A stretch of 64,000 bases of DNA from Fervidifonticultor_A sp037443565 (GCA_037443565.1 JBBIOB010000003.1:72831-136830), one strand, 5' to 3'; positions 8,402 through 17,110 are shown, counted from the first letter of the stretch. Notes: a model not told the origin generated them from the letters alone. Numbers and translations: made by a program.

Positions 8402-9388
8402 ATGCCTGCTGCGCCTCCGGCGATGCACGTGCTCGCGCTGCGCGACTCGGAGATCGTCGTCGACCCGGCCGAGTCCCTCGAGGCGCTGGCCGCGCGCGAC
8501 GGCCAGGTGCTCTGGATCGACCTTCCGGACCCGACGCACGAGACGATGACGCGCATCGGGGAGGTCTTCCATCTGCACCCGCTGGCGCTCGAGGACGCCC
8601 TCCAGCGGCGCCAGCGGCCGAAGGCCGAGGAGTACGAGGGGTTCCTGTTCATCACCACGCACGCGGCGCGGGCCGAAGGCGAGCACGGCGAGGACGTCGC
8701 GCTCGACGAGATCGACCTCTTCTGCGGCCGGGGCTACGTGATCACGGTGCACGAGGGAACAGCTCCGGTGATCGGCGAGGTGCGGAGGCGGATTGCGCAG
8801 GCGCCGTCTGACCTGCGGGGCGCCCACGGCTACCTCCTGTACGCGATCCTCGACGTAGTCGTGGATTCGTACTTCCCGGTGCTGGACACCCTCGACGACT
8901 ACATCGAGGGTCTGGAGGACACGCTGTTTGCCAACCCCGCCCGCGAGACGATGGACCGCCTGTTCGCGGCGAAGCGGGCACTGCTGTTGCTGCGTCGGGT
9001 GGCCGCGCCGCAGCGCGACATGATGAACATCTTGATGCGGCACGACTCGGTGCAGGTAGGTGAGTCGCTGCGCGCGTACTTCCGCGACATCTACGACCAC
9101 CTGCTGCGGATTACGGAGCAGATCGACACCCACCGCGACCTCCTGGCGAGTGCCCTGGACATCTACCTGAGCCTGATCAGCAACCGGCTCAACGAGATCG
9201 TGAAGGTGCTGACGATCATCACCGCGGTCTTCGCGTCGCTCGCCGTCATCTCGGGTATCTACGGGATGAACTTCGAGCGGCCGTTTCCGCCGTTTGGGTG
9301 GCGGTACGGATTCGTCGCCGCCCTGGGCATGATGGCGGCCAGCGTGATGATCATGCTGGCCGTCTTCCGGCGCCTGCGATGGCTGTGA
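8402..9388 (+). CDS. corA: CorA-family Mg2+ channel
   Basis: Magnesium/cobalt channel of 328 residues. The large cytoplasmic domain (1-265) includes LALEDALQRRQRPKAEEYEGFLFI, a hallmark of the family. The signature YGMNF (residues about 289-293) lies at the end of the first of two C-terminal transmembrane helices; the extracellular loop after it is FERPFPPFGW. The C-terminus ends with the basic RRLRWL expected inside the cell. The gene overlaps the next one by 10 bp, so pncB is probably co-translated. Nothing in the sequence distinguishes Mg2+ from Co2+ or Zn2+ transport. Confidence 0.92.
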   Translation: MPAAPPAMHVLALRDSEIVVDPAESLEALAARDGQVLWIDLPDPTHETMTRIGEVFHLHPLALEDALQRRQRPKAEEYEGFLFITTHAARAEGEHGEDVALDEIDLFCGRGYVITVHEGTAPVIGEVRRRIAQAPSDLRGAHGYLLYAILDVVVDSYFPVLDTLDDYIEGLEDTLFANPARETMDRLFAAKRALLLLRRVAAPQRDMMNILMRHDSVQVGESLRAYFRDIYDHLLRITEQIDTHRDLLASALDIYLSLISNRLNEIVKVLTIITAVFASLAVISGIYGMNFERPFPPFGWRYGFVAALGMMAASVMIMLAVFRRLRWL

Positions 9389-10764
9389 ACGAACCTCTGG
9401 GGTCAGGACCGGAGGGACCAGGCTTCGGCTACGTCACGCCCGAGAACGTGGCGCTGCTCGTCGACCTGTACGAGCTCGCCATGGCCGACAGCTACCTGCG
9501 GCACGGCATGAACGACCGGGCCACGTTCGCGCTGTTCGTCCGGTCGCTGCCGCCCAATCGGGCGTTCCTGATCAGCGCGGGGCTGGACACGGCGCTCGCC
9601 TATCTGGAGATGTTGCGCTTCACCCCCGAGGCGATCGCCTACCTGCGCCGCCTCGGCCTGTTCAGCGACGCGTTCCTCGACTACCTGCGCGAATTTCGGT
9701 TTTCCGGGGACGTGCGAGCGATCCGCGAGGGCGAGGTCTTCTTTCCGCCCGAGCCGCTGCTCGAGGTGACCGGCCCCCGCATCGAGGCGCAGATCGTCGA
9801 AACGTTCCTGCTCAACACCCTGAACTTCCAGGTGATGGTGGCCAGCAAGGCCGCACGCGCGGTGCTTGCCGCCCGGGGCCGCGGGGTGGTGGATTTCTCG
9901 CCGCGCCGCGACCACGGCGCGGACGCCGCGCTCAAGGTGGCGCGCGCCGCCTACCTGGCAGGGTGTACCGGGACGTCCAACGTGCTGGCGGGCATGGTCT
10001 ACGGCATCCCGGTCGTCGGCACGATGGCCCACTCCTACGTGATGTCGTTCTCCGACGAGCTCGAGTCGTTCCGCGCATTCGCCCGCGACTTCCCGAACAA
10101 CGCCGTGCTCCTGGTCGACACCTACGACACGGCGCCGGGCGTGGCCAACGCCATCACCGTGGGCCGCGAGATGGCCGAACGCGGCGCGCGGCTGCGCGGG
10201 GTGAGGATCGACAGCGGCGACCTCGTCGCGCAGAGCCGCGCGGCGCGCAGGGCGCTCGACGACGCGGGGTTTCGCGACGTACAGATCCTCTTGAGCGGCG
10301 ACCTCAACGAATACCGCATCGCCGACCTGCTGGCCCAGGGTGCGGCGGTCGACGCGTTCGGCGTCGGCACCGAACTCGGCACCTCGGCCGACGCGCCGAG
10401 CATCGGCGGGGTCTACAAGCTCGTGGAAGACGAGAAAGGGTACCGGATCAAGTTGAGCACCGGCAAGGCCACGCTTCCCGGCCGCAAGCAAGTGTGGCGC
10501 GTCCATGACGACGATGGCGCGCCTGCCGGAGACGTGATCACGCTCGTGGACGAACCCGGACCCACACACGGTGTGCCCCTGCTGCACGAGGTCGCCCGAG
10601 GCGGCCGGCGGCTGCTCGCGGAGTCCCTATCCGAGGTCCGACGACGCTGCACGGAGCAACTCGCGGCGCTGCCCGAGGAGCTGCGTCAATTAGACGACAC
10701 GGTCCCCTACGCGGTCACGCTGAGCCCCGCGCTGGAGACCCTGCGAGGACGGATGCAGGCGTGA
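9379..10764 (+). CDS. pncB: Nicotinate phosphoribosyltransferase
   Basis: Converts nicotinate and PRPP to nicotinate mononucleotide in NAD salvage (Preiss-Handler route). About 461 residues. The N-terminus has LVDLYELAMADSYLRHGM, the active-site region has VDFSPRRDHGADAALKVARAAY (about 170-191) and the PRPP/phosphate region GVRIDSGDLVAQSR (about 273) and FGVGTELGTSADAPSIGGVYKLVE. These are the type-2-like NaPRTase motifs. I start at the ATG at 9379, which overlaps corA; a start at 9298 would lie wholly inside corA. The gene ends four bases before the convergent M20 gene. Confidence 0.93.
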   Translation: MAVNEPLGSGPEGPGFGYVTPENVALLVDLYELAMADSYLRHGMNDRATFALFVRSLPPNRAFLISAGLDTALAYLEMLRFTPEAIAYLRRLGLFSDAFLDYLREFRFSGDVRAIREGEVFFPPEPLLEVTGPRIEAQIVETFLLNTLNFQVMVASKAARAVLAARGRGVVDFSPRRDHGADAALKVARAAYLAGCTGTSNVLAGMVYGIPVVGTMAHSYVMSFSDELESFRAFARDFPNNAVLLVDTYDTAPGVANAITVGREMAERGARLRGVRIDSGDLVAQSRAARRALDDAGFRDVQILLSGDLNEYRIADLLAQGAAVDAFGVGTELGTSADAPSIGGVYKLVEDEKGYRIKLSTGKATLPGRKQVWRVHDDDGAPAGDVITLVDEPGPTHGVPLLHEVARGGRRLLAESLSEVRRRCTEQLAALPEELRQLDDTVPYAVTLSPALETLRGRMQA

Positions 10765-10768
10765 CGGG

Positions 10769-12118
10769 CTACGCCTCGCCGAAGCGCTCGATCAGCCGCG
10801 CCATTAGGTAGATCGTCTCTTCGAAGTCCGCCAGGCGGATGTTCTCGTTGGGCGCGTGCGCGCGGCCCCCCCAGTATCCACCGCCAATGCCCACGATCGG
10901 CACGCCGAGCGTGTGTCCTACGTCGTACATCGGTCCGGTGCCGGCCGAGGTGGGATGCACCGTGATGGTGCGGCCGGTGGTCTCCCTCGCGGTCTCTGCG
11001 ACGAGGCCGACGAATGGGTCGTCCAGGTTCGTGCGGTAGGCCCGCTCGCCGCCCAGCAGGGTGATCTTCACCTCGAGACCCTGGCGTTCAAAGTGCCTGC
11101 GAACCAGGGCCACGACCTCTTCGGGGTCCTGGTCCGGCACCAGCCGGAAGTCCACCTTGGCACGGGCGCGGCGCGGCAGTACGGTCTTCGACCCCGGACC
11201 GGTGTAGCCGCTCTCGAACCCGCACACGGTGCACGTCGGCTGGTAGAGCAGTTGAAGCTGCGCGTCGAAGCCGCTGACCCCGCCGATGAACCGCGCGACG
11301 CCCATGTGGCGCTTGAGGTCGTCCTCGTCAAAGGGCACCTGCCGTGTCGCGTCGAGCTCACGGGGACTGGGCCCGCGGACCCTGTCGTAGAACCCTTCCA
11401 CGAGCACCCGGCCGGTGGCCGGATCCTTCAGGGAGGCGAGCGCCCAGGCCATCTGCGTGGCGGCGCCGTCTACGATCGCGCCCATCGACGAGTGCAGGTC
11501 GCGGCTGGTCGCCTCGATCTCGAGGTCCAGATAACAGATGCCCTTGATGCCCAGGGTCACGACCAGGCGTTCCTTGAGGTCGCGCTGGCCGAACTCCCAG
11601 ATGCAGGCCTGGGCGGCCAGCTCGTCGCGGTGGCGCTCGACGTAGCGGCCGAAGTGCACCGAGCCGATCTCTTCCTGCCCCTCGACGACGAACTTCACAC
11701 GGCAGGGCAGGCGGCCGTGCAGGGCCTGCAGTGTACGCACCGCGGCGATCCGGGTGGTGAGGTCACCCTTGTTGTCGGACACCCCCCGGCCGTAGAGCAG
11801 CCCGTCGCGGACGACAGGGTCGAATGGCGGCGAGGTCCACTCGTCGATCGGATCGGGAGGCTGCACGTCGTAGTGGTTGTAGAAGAGCAGCGTGCGGTCT
11901 CCGACGCCGGGAAACTCGGCGATGACCAGCGGCGCGGCGGCCTCAAGCCTGTGCACCTGGACGGCGGCGCCGGCCTGCTCGAACACGCCGCGGACGACCT
12001 CCGCGCACGCGTCCACCCCTTCGCCGGTGGCCGCGACGCTGGGCTGGCGCACCAACGTCATGACCAGGTCGAGCGCCGGTCCCGTCTGCGTCTTTGCGAT
12101 CTCCTTCAACGTCGGCAT
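10769..12118 (-). CDS. M20-family peptidase/deacylase (copy 1)
   Basis: Zinc-dependent M20 hydrolase of about 449 residues, closest in pattern to the carnosinase/CNDP-like dipeptidases. Metal-site motifs are YNHYDVQP (His), GRGVSDNKGDL (Asp), VEGQEEIGS (the Glu pair with the catalytic base), a WEFG segment and AHAPNENI near the C-terminus (last His). The central lid/dimerisation domain lies at about 200-330. The ATG at 12118 has GGGAG seven bases upstream; a GTG at 12136 overlaps the upstream gene. It is the second gene of a two-gene operon with a clear paralogue and lies divergent from a GNAT-racemase pair, which suggests that it acts on N-acyl amino acids or D/L peptides. Substrate is not known. 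Confidence 0.85.
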   Translation of the reverse strand: MPTLKEIAKTQTGPALDLVMTLVRQPSVAATGEGVDACAEVVRGVFEQAGAAVQVHRLEAAAPLVIAEFPGVGDRTLLFYNHYDVQPPDPIDEWTSPPFDPVVRDGLLYGRGVSDNKGDLTTRIAAVRTLQALHGRLPCRVKFVVEGQEEIGSVHFGRYVERHRDELAAQACIWEFGQRDLKERLVVTLGIKGICYLDLEIEATSRDLHSSMGAIVDGAATQMAWALASLKDPATGRVLVEGFYDRVRGPSPRELDATRQVPFDEDDLKRHMGVARFIGGVSGFDAQLQLLYQPTCTVCGFESGYTGPGSKTVLPRRARAKVDFRLVPDQDPEEVVALVRRHFERQGLEVKITLLGGERAYRTNLDDPFVGLVAETARETTGRTITVHPTSAGTGPMYDVGHTLGVPIVGIGGGYWGGRAHAPNENIRLADFEETIYLMARLIERFGEA

Positions 12119-12132
12119 CTCGCGTCTCCCGT

Positions 12133-13485
12133 TCACGATGCAGCGAACCGCTGCAGCAGGTGCGCCATCAGGACGATGGTCTCCTCGAAATCCTCAGTCC
12201 GGATGTGCTCGTCCGGCGCATGGGCGCTGCAGCCCCAGTACCCCGCCCCGATGCTTAGGATCGGCAGCCGCAGCGGACCGCCCAGGGCCCACATCGGCCC
12301 GGTGCCGGCAGAGGTGGGCATCAGCACCACCTCGCGGCCGGTCGCCTCGCGCGCCGACGCCACAGCCAGCGCCACAAACGGATCGGACAGGTGGGTCTGG
12401 AAGGCGCGCTCGGCGGACAGAGGCGTGATTGTGCAGTCCTCGAACCCTTGCCGGTCGAGGTGCCGCCGCAGCAGGCGGACGATCTCCTCGGGATCTTGAT
12501 CGGGTACGAGCCGGAAGTCGACCTTCGCGCGGGCCCGCCGGGGCAGCACCGTCTTCATGCCCTCCCCGGTGTAGCCAGTCTGCACCCCACAGACGGTGCA
12601 GGTGGGCTCGAACAGATAGGCGTCGATCCCGCGCGCGCCCGTCCGGCCGTCCATCAATCGGTCGGTACCGGCCAGCGCCCGCAACACGCTGTCGTCGAGC
12701 GGCGCCCGCCGCGCCGCAACCTGCGCCTCGGGTCGCAGCGGAAGAACGGCGTCGTAGAATCCCGGGATGCGGACGCGTCCATCCGGGCCGCGCAGCCCGG
12801 CGAGCAGCCAGGCCAAGCGCGTCCCGCTGCCGTTGGCCAGCGCGCCCCACATCGAATGAAGGTCCCGGTTGGTCGAGGTTACCTCGAGCTCAACGTAGCA
12901 GATCCCCTTCACGCCCGCGATGACATGGATCCGACCACGGAGGTCACGGTCGCCGTACTCCCAGACGCAGGCGTCGGCGCAGAGCCGGTCCGCCAGGGTC
13001 TCCACGTACGCGGGAAAGTGCACCGAACCGATCTCCTCCTCGCCCTCGATGAGGAACAGCACCCGGCACGGCAAACCGCCCGCAGTGTCACGCAGGGCGC
13101 GCAGCGCAGCCAGCCGGGTGATGAGATCGCCCTTGTTATCGCTGGTTCCACGGCCGTAGAGCCGGCCGTCACGCTGGGTGAGCGCAAACGGCGGGACCGT
13201 CCACTCGTGCAGCGGCTCGGCCGGCTGCACATCGTAGTGGTTGTAGAAGAGCAGCGTGCGGGGGCTCTGGCCGGGAAACTCGGCGACCACGACCGGCGCG
13301 GCACCGGGGAGCCGGTGGACCTCGGCCCGCGAGGCGCCGGCCTCGTCGAACAGCACCTGCACCGAGTGTGCAGTCTCCTCCAGGCCGCGGCCGTGGGCCG
13401 CGACGCTGGGCTGGCGGATCAGGCGATCGAGCTCGGCGAGGTGATCAGATAGGTGGGCTGCGACATGCGCGCGAAGGGTGTCCAT
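12133..13485 (-). CDS. M20-family peptidase/deacylase (copy 2)
   Basis: A 450-residue paralogue of the next gene, with the same order of metal-site motifs: YNHYDVQP, GRGTSDNKGDL, IEGEEEIGS, WEYGDRD and AHAPDEHI. The two are alike along their whole length, including CTVCG in the lid domain, so they come from a tandem duplication. It starts at ATG 13485 and ends just before, or overlapping, the start of the downstream copy. A 22-bp imperfect palindrome lies between it and the divergent GNAT gene. An aminoacylase or N-succinyl-amino-acid desuccinylase role would fit the neighbours; a general dipeptidase role would also fit the sequence. Confidence 0.85.
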   Translation of the reverse strand: MDTLRAHVAAHLSDHLAELDRLIRQPSVAAHGRGLEETAHSVQVLFDEAGASRAEVHRLPGAAPVVVAEFPGQSPRTLLFYNHYDVQPAEPLHEWTVPPFALTQRDGRLYGRGTSDNKGDLITRLAALRALRDTAGGLPCRVLFLIEGEEEIGSVHFPAYVETLADRLCADACVWEYGDRDLRGRIHVIAGVKGICYVELEVTSTNRDLHSMWGALANGSGTRLAWLLAGLRGPDGRVRIPGFYDAVLPLRPEAQVAARRAPLDDSVLRALAGTDRLMDGRTGARGIDAYLFEPTCTVCGVQTGYTGEGMKTVLPRRARAKVDFRLVPDQDPEEIVRLLRRHLDRQGFEDCTITPLSAERAFQTHLSDPFVALAVASAREATGREVVLMPTSAGTGPMWALGGPLRLPILSIGAGYWGCSAHAPDEHIRTEDFEETIVLMAHLLQRFAAS

Positions 13486-13510
13486 GGAATCGCAGTCGAA
13501 GAATTCTCTC

Positions 13511-13532
13511 CCTGGGGGGTGACCCCTCCAGG
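13511..13532. promoter_or_regulatory. Imperfect palindrome in a divergent promoter region
   Basis: CCTGGGGGG and CCCCTCCAGG form a 9-bp stem with one G-T pair around TGAC. It lies midway between the divergent starts at 13485 and 13554, a position expected for an operator shared by the M20 and GNAT-racemase operons. No regulator gene is adjacent. Confidence 0.4.
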
Positions 13533-13553
13533 CGTTCGACGTGTGAGGCGGCG

Positions 13554-14387
13554 GTGGACGAAATTACGATCAGGCCTGTGACCGACATCGAGTCGCTGCG
13601 GCGCATCGAGGCCCTGCAGATTGACATCTGGGGAATGCCCCCGCTGGACGTCGTGCCGATCCACCAACTCAAGGCCGCGGTCGGCGCCGGCGGAGCGGTC
13701 ATCGCAGCGGTGGCGCCCGACGGCTCGTTCGTCGGATTCTGCTACGGCTTCGCCGGCTGGCGGGAGGGCCGGCCGCTGTTCTACTCGCACATGGCCGGCG
13801 TGAAGGCCGGCTACCAGCTCCACGATATCGGCTTTCGGCTGAAGTGCGCGCAGCGCGAGGCCGCGCTCGCCATGGGCTATGACCACGCGGTGTGGACGTT
13901 TGATCCCCTGCAGAGCATCAACGCGCGCTTCAACCTGCGCAAGCTGGGCGCGACGGTGAGCCGGTATCACGTCAACTACTACGGCGACATGGCAGATGCG
14001 GTGAACCAGGGAAGCGACAGCGACCGCTTCGAGGCGGACTGGGCGCTGCGGTCGCCGCGGGTCGAGGCCGCGGTGGCCGGCCGGCCCGAGGATCGCCCCT
14101 GGGACCATGCCCCGCGGGTTCTCGAGGCCGTGTCCTGGCCGCCGGGGGCCGGGCCGGGCGATCCGGTGCTCAGCCTGGACCTACCCGCAGTCCGTGTCGA
14201 GATCCCCACCGACTTCTCGGCGTTGCGCCAGCGCGATGCCGGACTGGCGCGCGCCTGGCGGGTGGCGACCCGGGAAACATTCCTGCACTACTTCGGCCGG
14301 GACTACCGAGCCGTGGACTTCGTGCTCACACCGGGGACGCGGCTGCGGGGCGACTACGTATTGACGAGGGACAGCGATGCGCGTTGA
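13554..14387 (+). CDS. GNAT-superfamily N-acyltransferase (COG3375 type)
   Basis: A 277-residue GNAT protein. The segments LQIDIWGMPPLDVVP, FYSHMAGVKAGYQ, LKCAQREAAL, WTFDPLQSINARFNLRKLGA and YGDMADAVNQG...SDRFEADW are the recognisable COG3375 pattern, with an extra C-terminal domain after residue 160. The gene overlaps the next one, a racemase-like enolase, by 11 bp. In Geobacillus kaustophilus a GNAT beside an N-succinylamino-acid racemase is a succinyl-CoA:D-amino-acid N-succinyltransferase; I infer the same activity here. The GTG at 13554 has GAGG six bases upstream and follows the divergent promoter region. Confidence 0.8.
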   Translation: MDEITIRPVTDIESLRRIEALQIDIWGMPPLDVVPIHQLKAAVGAGGAVIAAVAPDGSFVGFCYGFAGWREGRPLFYSHMAGVKAGYQLHDIGFRLKCAQREAALAMGYDHAVWTFDPLQSINARFNLRKLGATVSRYHVNYYGDMADAVNQGSDSDRFEADWALRSPRVEAAVAGRPEDRPWDHAPRVLEAVSWPPGAGPGDPVLSLDLPAVRVEIPTDFSALRQRDAGLARAWRVATRETFLHYFGRDYRAVDFVLTPGTRLRGDYVLTRDSDAR

Positions 14388-15486
14388 GGCCGTTGAGCTC
14401 CGGCAGGTCGAGATGCCCTACCGCTCGCCGTTCGAGACGTCGTTTGGGCGGGAGGATGTGAAGGCCTGCCTGCTGGTGCGCGTGCTCGCCGACGGGTTGG
14501 AGGGCTGGGGGGAGGTGCCCGCGGGTCGGGCGCCGCTCTACAACGAGGAGACCTGTGACACGGCCTGGTCGATCCTCGAGCAGTTCCTCATCGCGCCGCT
14601 GCTCGGGCAGGAGATGCCGGCGCCGCGCGCGTTTGCGGAAACGGTTGGGCACATCCGTCGCCACCACATGGCCAAGGCCGGCCTCGAGGCCGCGCTGTGG
14701 GACCTCGAGGCGCAGCGGCGCGGCCTGCCGCTGGCCGCCGTGCTGGGCGGCGAGCGCACGACGATCCAGGTCGGCGTCAGCCAGGGGATCGAGCCGACGC
14801 TCGACCAACTGCTCGACCGCGTCGGCGGCTACCTGGCGCAGGGGTACCGGCGCATCAAGATCAAGATCAAGCCGGGCTGGGACGTCGAACCCGTGCGCCG
14901 CCTCCGCGAGCGCTTCGGCGACATCCTGCTTCAAGTGGACGCCAACTCGGCCTACGAGCTCGAGGATGCCGCGGTCTTCGAGGCGCTCGACGCGTTCGGC
15001 CTGCTGCTCATCGAGCAGCCGCTTTCGGAGGACGACCTGGTGGATCACGCGACCCTGCAGGCGCGGATCAAGACGCCGATCTGCCTGGACGAGTCCATCG
15101 TGCACGAGCGCGCGGCCCGCGCCGCGCTGCGGCTGGGGGCGTGTCGCATCATCAACATCAAGCAGGCCCGGGTGGGCGGGCTGGCGGCGGCGGTTGCGAT
15201 CCACGACCTGTGCCGCGCGCAGGGCGTGCCCGTCTGGTGCGGCGGCATGCTCGAGACCGGCATCGGCCGCGCCGCGAACATGGCGCTGTGCGCACTGCCG
15301 GGCTTCACGCTGCCGGCGGATCTCTCGGCCAGCAACCGCTACTTCGACGAAGACCTGATCGACCCGCCGGTGACGCTCAACCCCGACGGCACCATCACGG
15401 TGCCCACAGGCGTCGGGCTGGGCGTGCACGTCGTGATGGACCGGGTTGAACGCCGCACCGTGCGCAAAGCCCGCTTCGCCGGGTAG
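14377..15486 (+). CDS. N-acylamino-acid racemase / o-succinylbenzoate synthase-family enolase
   Basis: Enolase-superfamily enzyme of 369 residues with the capping domain (1-120) and barrel. Catalytic residues are visible: the K-x-K of YRRIKIKIKP (about 164), metal ligands in LQVDANSAY (Asp), LLIEQPLSEDD (Glu) and CLDESI (Asp), and the second catalytic Lys in INIKQARVGGL (about 264). This branch includes MenC (OSBS, menaquinone pathway) and N-succinylamino-acid racemases, and both activities can coexist. No other men genes are in the window, while a GNAT partner overlaps its start and M20 hydrolases are divergent, so racemase is the better guess. The ATG at 14377 gives the usual N-terminal length. 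Confidence 0.88.
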   Translation: MRVEAVELRQVEMPYRSPFETSFGREDVKACLLVRVLADGLEGWGEVPAGRAPLYNEETCDTAWSILEQFLIAPLLGQEMPAPRAFAETVGHIRRHHMAKAGLEAALWDLEAQRRGLPLAAVLGGERTTIQVGVSQGIEPTLDQLLDRVGGYLAQGYRRIKIKIKPGWDVEPVRRLRERFGDILLQVDANSAYELEDAAVFEALDAFGLLLIEQPLSEDDLVDHATLQARIKTPICLDESIVHERAARAALRLGACRIINIKQARVGGLAAAVAIHDLCRAQGVPVWCGGMLETGIGRAANMALCALPGFTLPADLSASNRYFDEDLIDPPVTLNPDGTITVPTGVGLGVHVVMDRVERRTVRKARFAG

Positions 15487-15513
15487 CAGTAGGCTTGGCG
15501 TGGGAGACCCAGA

Positions 15514-15870
15514 ATGGCTGACTTGATTCCAACCATCCTCTTCATTGCCGTCTTTGTGGGCGCACCAGTTGTGACGCTGGTGCTCGTCCTCAATAGGCTT
15601 GGTGCCGGCCGTCAGTGGCGGTGGTCGCAATGGCGCTTCTGGGCGACAGTCGGTTTGGCTGCTTGGATGGCGGCGCGGCCACGTCCCCCCGGCGTCAGGT
15701 CCAGGAGGTTCCACAGCGGCCAGATCAGATCAACGTGCCGGGCATTCTGTCCCGGCTCCTGGGGCGCGAACAGCAGCTCCGCCGCGTACGAGTGCCGGAT
15801 CTCGCCGTCCCGGCGGACGAACACGTTCAGCGCCGGGATCTGCGTTCCGTCTGGGGTCTCGCCATGGTAG
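15514..15870 (+). pseudogene. Small membrane-protein ORF, probably truncated
   Basis: An ORF with a good ribosome site (GGGAG) starts MADLIPTILFIAVFVGAP and has about 50 plausible residues with one or two hydrophobic helices. From about 15680 onward the frame runs antisense through the DUF899 remnant and becomes arginine- and serine-rich. I think only the first third was ever coding and that its 3' end was replaced at a junction near 15680. I do not recognise a family. Confidence 0.35.
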
Positions 15871-16263
15871 TCGCGATTGTAGGTGTTGGCAGCCGACGAG
15901 AGCAGCCTGAGATGCCGCCACCCCCGCTCCCGCGCGAAGGCCAGGATGCGGTCGATCGGGGACTTCGCCACGACGACGAGGTTTGCGCGTTGCGCGGCGT
16001 GCGGCACCGTGCCGTCAAGACCATCCAGGATTGACGTGCACATCGGGCACGCTCTGGCCATCGATGGGTCGTACATGAAGCTGTAGATGATCAGGCTCTC
16101 CTTCCCGTCGCGGAGGAGCTCCGAGAGCCTGACGCGGCGGACGGCGCAGAGTCGCCACCCGTTCGACCTGACGGCGCAGATCGATCTCAGCCTGAAGCAG
16201 CGCATCGCGCGCGGCACGATAGGCTGCAGTCTCGCCGGGGAAACGTACAGAGTGCAGCGACAT
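15612..16263 (-). pseudogene. DUF899 (thioredoxin-like) family protein, frameshifted
   Basis: The start at 16263 has a GGGAGG site and reads MSLHSVRFPGETAAYRAARD and then EIDLRRQVERVATLRR, the DUF899 N-terminus. After RR the frame is lost near 16140, and the family resumes in another frame at VRLSELLRDGKESLIIYSFMYDP. About 30 residues in between are missing. The CPMC motif, SPIDRILAFARERGW and the tyrosine-rich middle are intact. At the end, LLDLTPGGRG leads into an unrelated tail where family members end after a short conserved segment. So the gene has an internal deletion with frameshift and a replaced C-terminus. DUF899 function is unknown. Confidence 0.7.
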
Positions 16264-16279
16264 TCGCGAACCCTCCCCG

Positions 16280-16729
16280 CTACCGGGCCAGGTGCCGGTC
16301 CAACTGGTCGAAGCAGCCGTTCCAGCCCTGCGCGTGCTCGTCCCGCATCTTCGCGTCGACGAACTGCTCGTGGGTCAGCACGACTTCGGTGGCTGTGCCG
16401 CGCTCGTGGAACTCGACGGTCACGAGCGTCTCCGGCCCGCCGGTTCCTTCCCACGCCCAGGTGTAGACGAGCCGCGAGGGCGGCCGGACCTCACGGAACA
16501 CGCCCGTGGAAACGTACACGGCATCCCCCTCCGGCGGCTTCATGCCGAGTCGGTACCGCCCGCCGACCCGCAGGTCGACCTCGGCGACCATCGCGGTGAA
16601 GCCGGGGCCTGCGCCCCACCAGTGCTCTAGCGCTTCCGGATCGGTCCACGCCTGGAAGACCCGCTCCTGCGGGGCCGGGAAGGTCCGCGAGATCGTGAGG
16701 ATGGTGTCGGCGGACTTCGTCGTGGCCAT
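16280..16729 (-). CDS. AHSA1/SRPBCC-domain protein
   Basis: A 149-residue START-like fold protein of the AHSA1 group. It has the typical FPAPQERVFQAWTDPEALEHWW start, the VDLRVGGRYRLGM turn, the strand VTVEFHERGTATEVVLTHEQF and a terminal helix GWNGCFDQLDRHL. Such proteins bind hydrophobic ligands in a helix-grip cavity and are commonly paired with an ArsR-type repressor, as here. The true ligand is unknown. It starts inside the 3' end of the ArsR gene and is the second gene of that operon. Confidence 0.85.
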   Translation of the reverse strand: MATTKSADTILTISRTFPAPQERVFQAWTDPEALEHWWGAGPGFTAMVAEVDLRVGGRYRLGMKPPEGDAVYVSTGVFREVRPPSRLVYTWAWEGTGGPETLVTVEFHERGTATEVVLTHEQFVDAKMRDEHAQGWNGCFDQLDRHLAR

Positions 16730-17088
16730 GATGTCTGCTCACCCCCTGGGAATTGCTTGAGGTACGCCGAGAGCGCGTCGAACTGACGCCCCCAGAACGT
16801 CCGGTACTGGTCCAGCCACGCGGCGGCGTCTCGCATGGGATCGCCCACAAGACGGCAGAAGTGAACCCGGCCCTGCCTGCGACGGGCGAGCAGCCCGGCG
16901 CGCTCCAGCACCCGGAGGTGCTTCGAGACCGCCGGGAGCGACATGCGGTGCGGCGCGGCGAGGGTCGAGATCGAGGTCTCGCCGCGCGAGAGGGCCTCGA
17001 CGATGGCGCGCCTCGTGGGGTCTGCCAACGCGGCGAATGTGTGATTCAACCTCGCTAACGTCCGTGTGTCCATGCTGACCTCTGACAT
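16627..17088 (-). CDS. ArsR-family transcriptional regulator
   Basis: A winged-helix regulator of about 153 residues. The DNA-binding domain spans LNHTFAALADPTRRAIVEAL, STLAAPHRMSLPAVSKHLRVLERAGL and ARRRQGRVHFCRLVGDPM, followed by a helix with WLDQYRTFWGRQFDALSAYL. This is the ArsR branch that accompanies AHSA1 proteins and lacks the metal Cys cluster. The ATG at 17088 (a second at 17073) follows a strong promoter and a 16-bp palindrome. Instead of ending with a short overlap, its frame runs about 100 bp into the AHSA1 gene as an Arg/Ser/Pro-rich tail, which may reflect a lost stop codon. Confidence 0.85.
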   Translation of the reverse strand: MSEVSMDTRTLARLNHTFAALADPTRRAIVEALSRGETSISTLAAPHRMSLPAVSKHLRVLERAGLLARRRQGRVHFCRLVGDPMRDAAAWLDQYRTFWGRQFDALSAYLKQFPGGEQTSWPRRSPPTPSSRSRGPSRPRRSGSSRRGPIRKR

Positions 17089-17110
17089 CCTGCCCCCTGA
17101 CGCAGAATAC

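Noticed and set aside
13486..13553. tRNA-like GTTCGA sequence near 13534.
   Set aside because: No acceptor stem or other arms can be formed around it; no tRNA gene is seen in the window.
14377..15486. Simple assignment of the enolase as MenC for menaquinone synthesis.
   Set aside because: No other men gene is nearby and the overlap with a COG3375 GNAT favours N-acylamino-acid racemase; OSBS activity remains possible.
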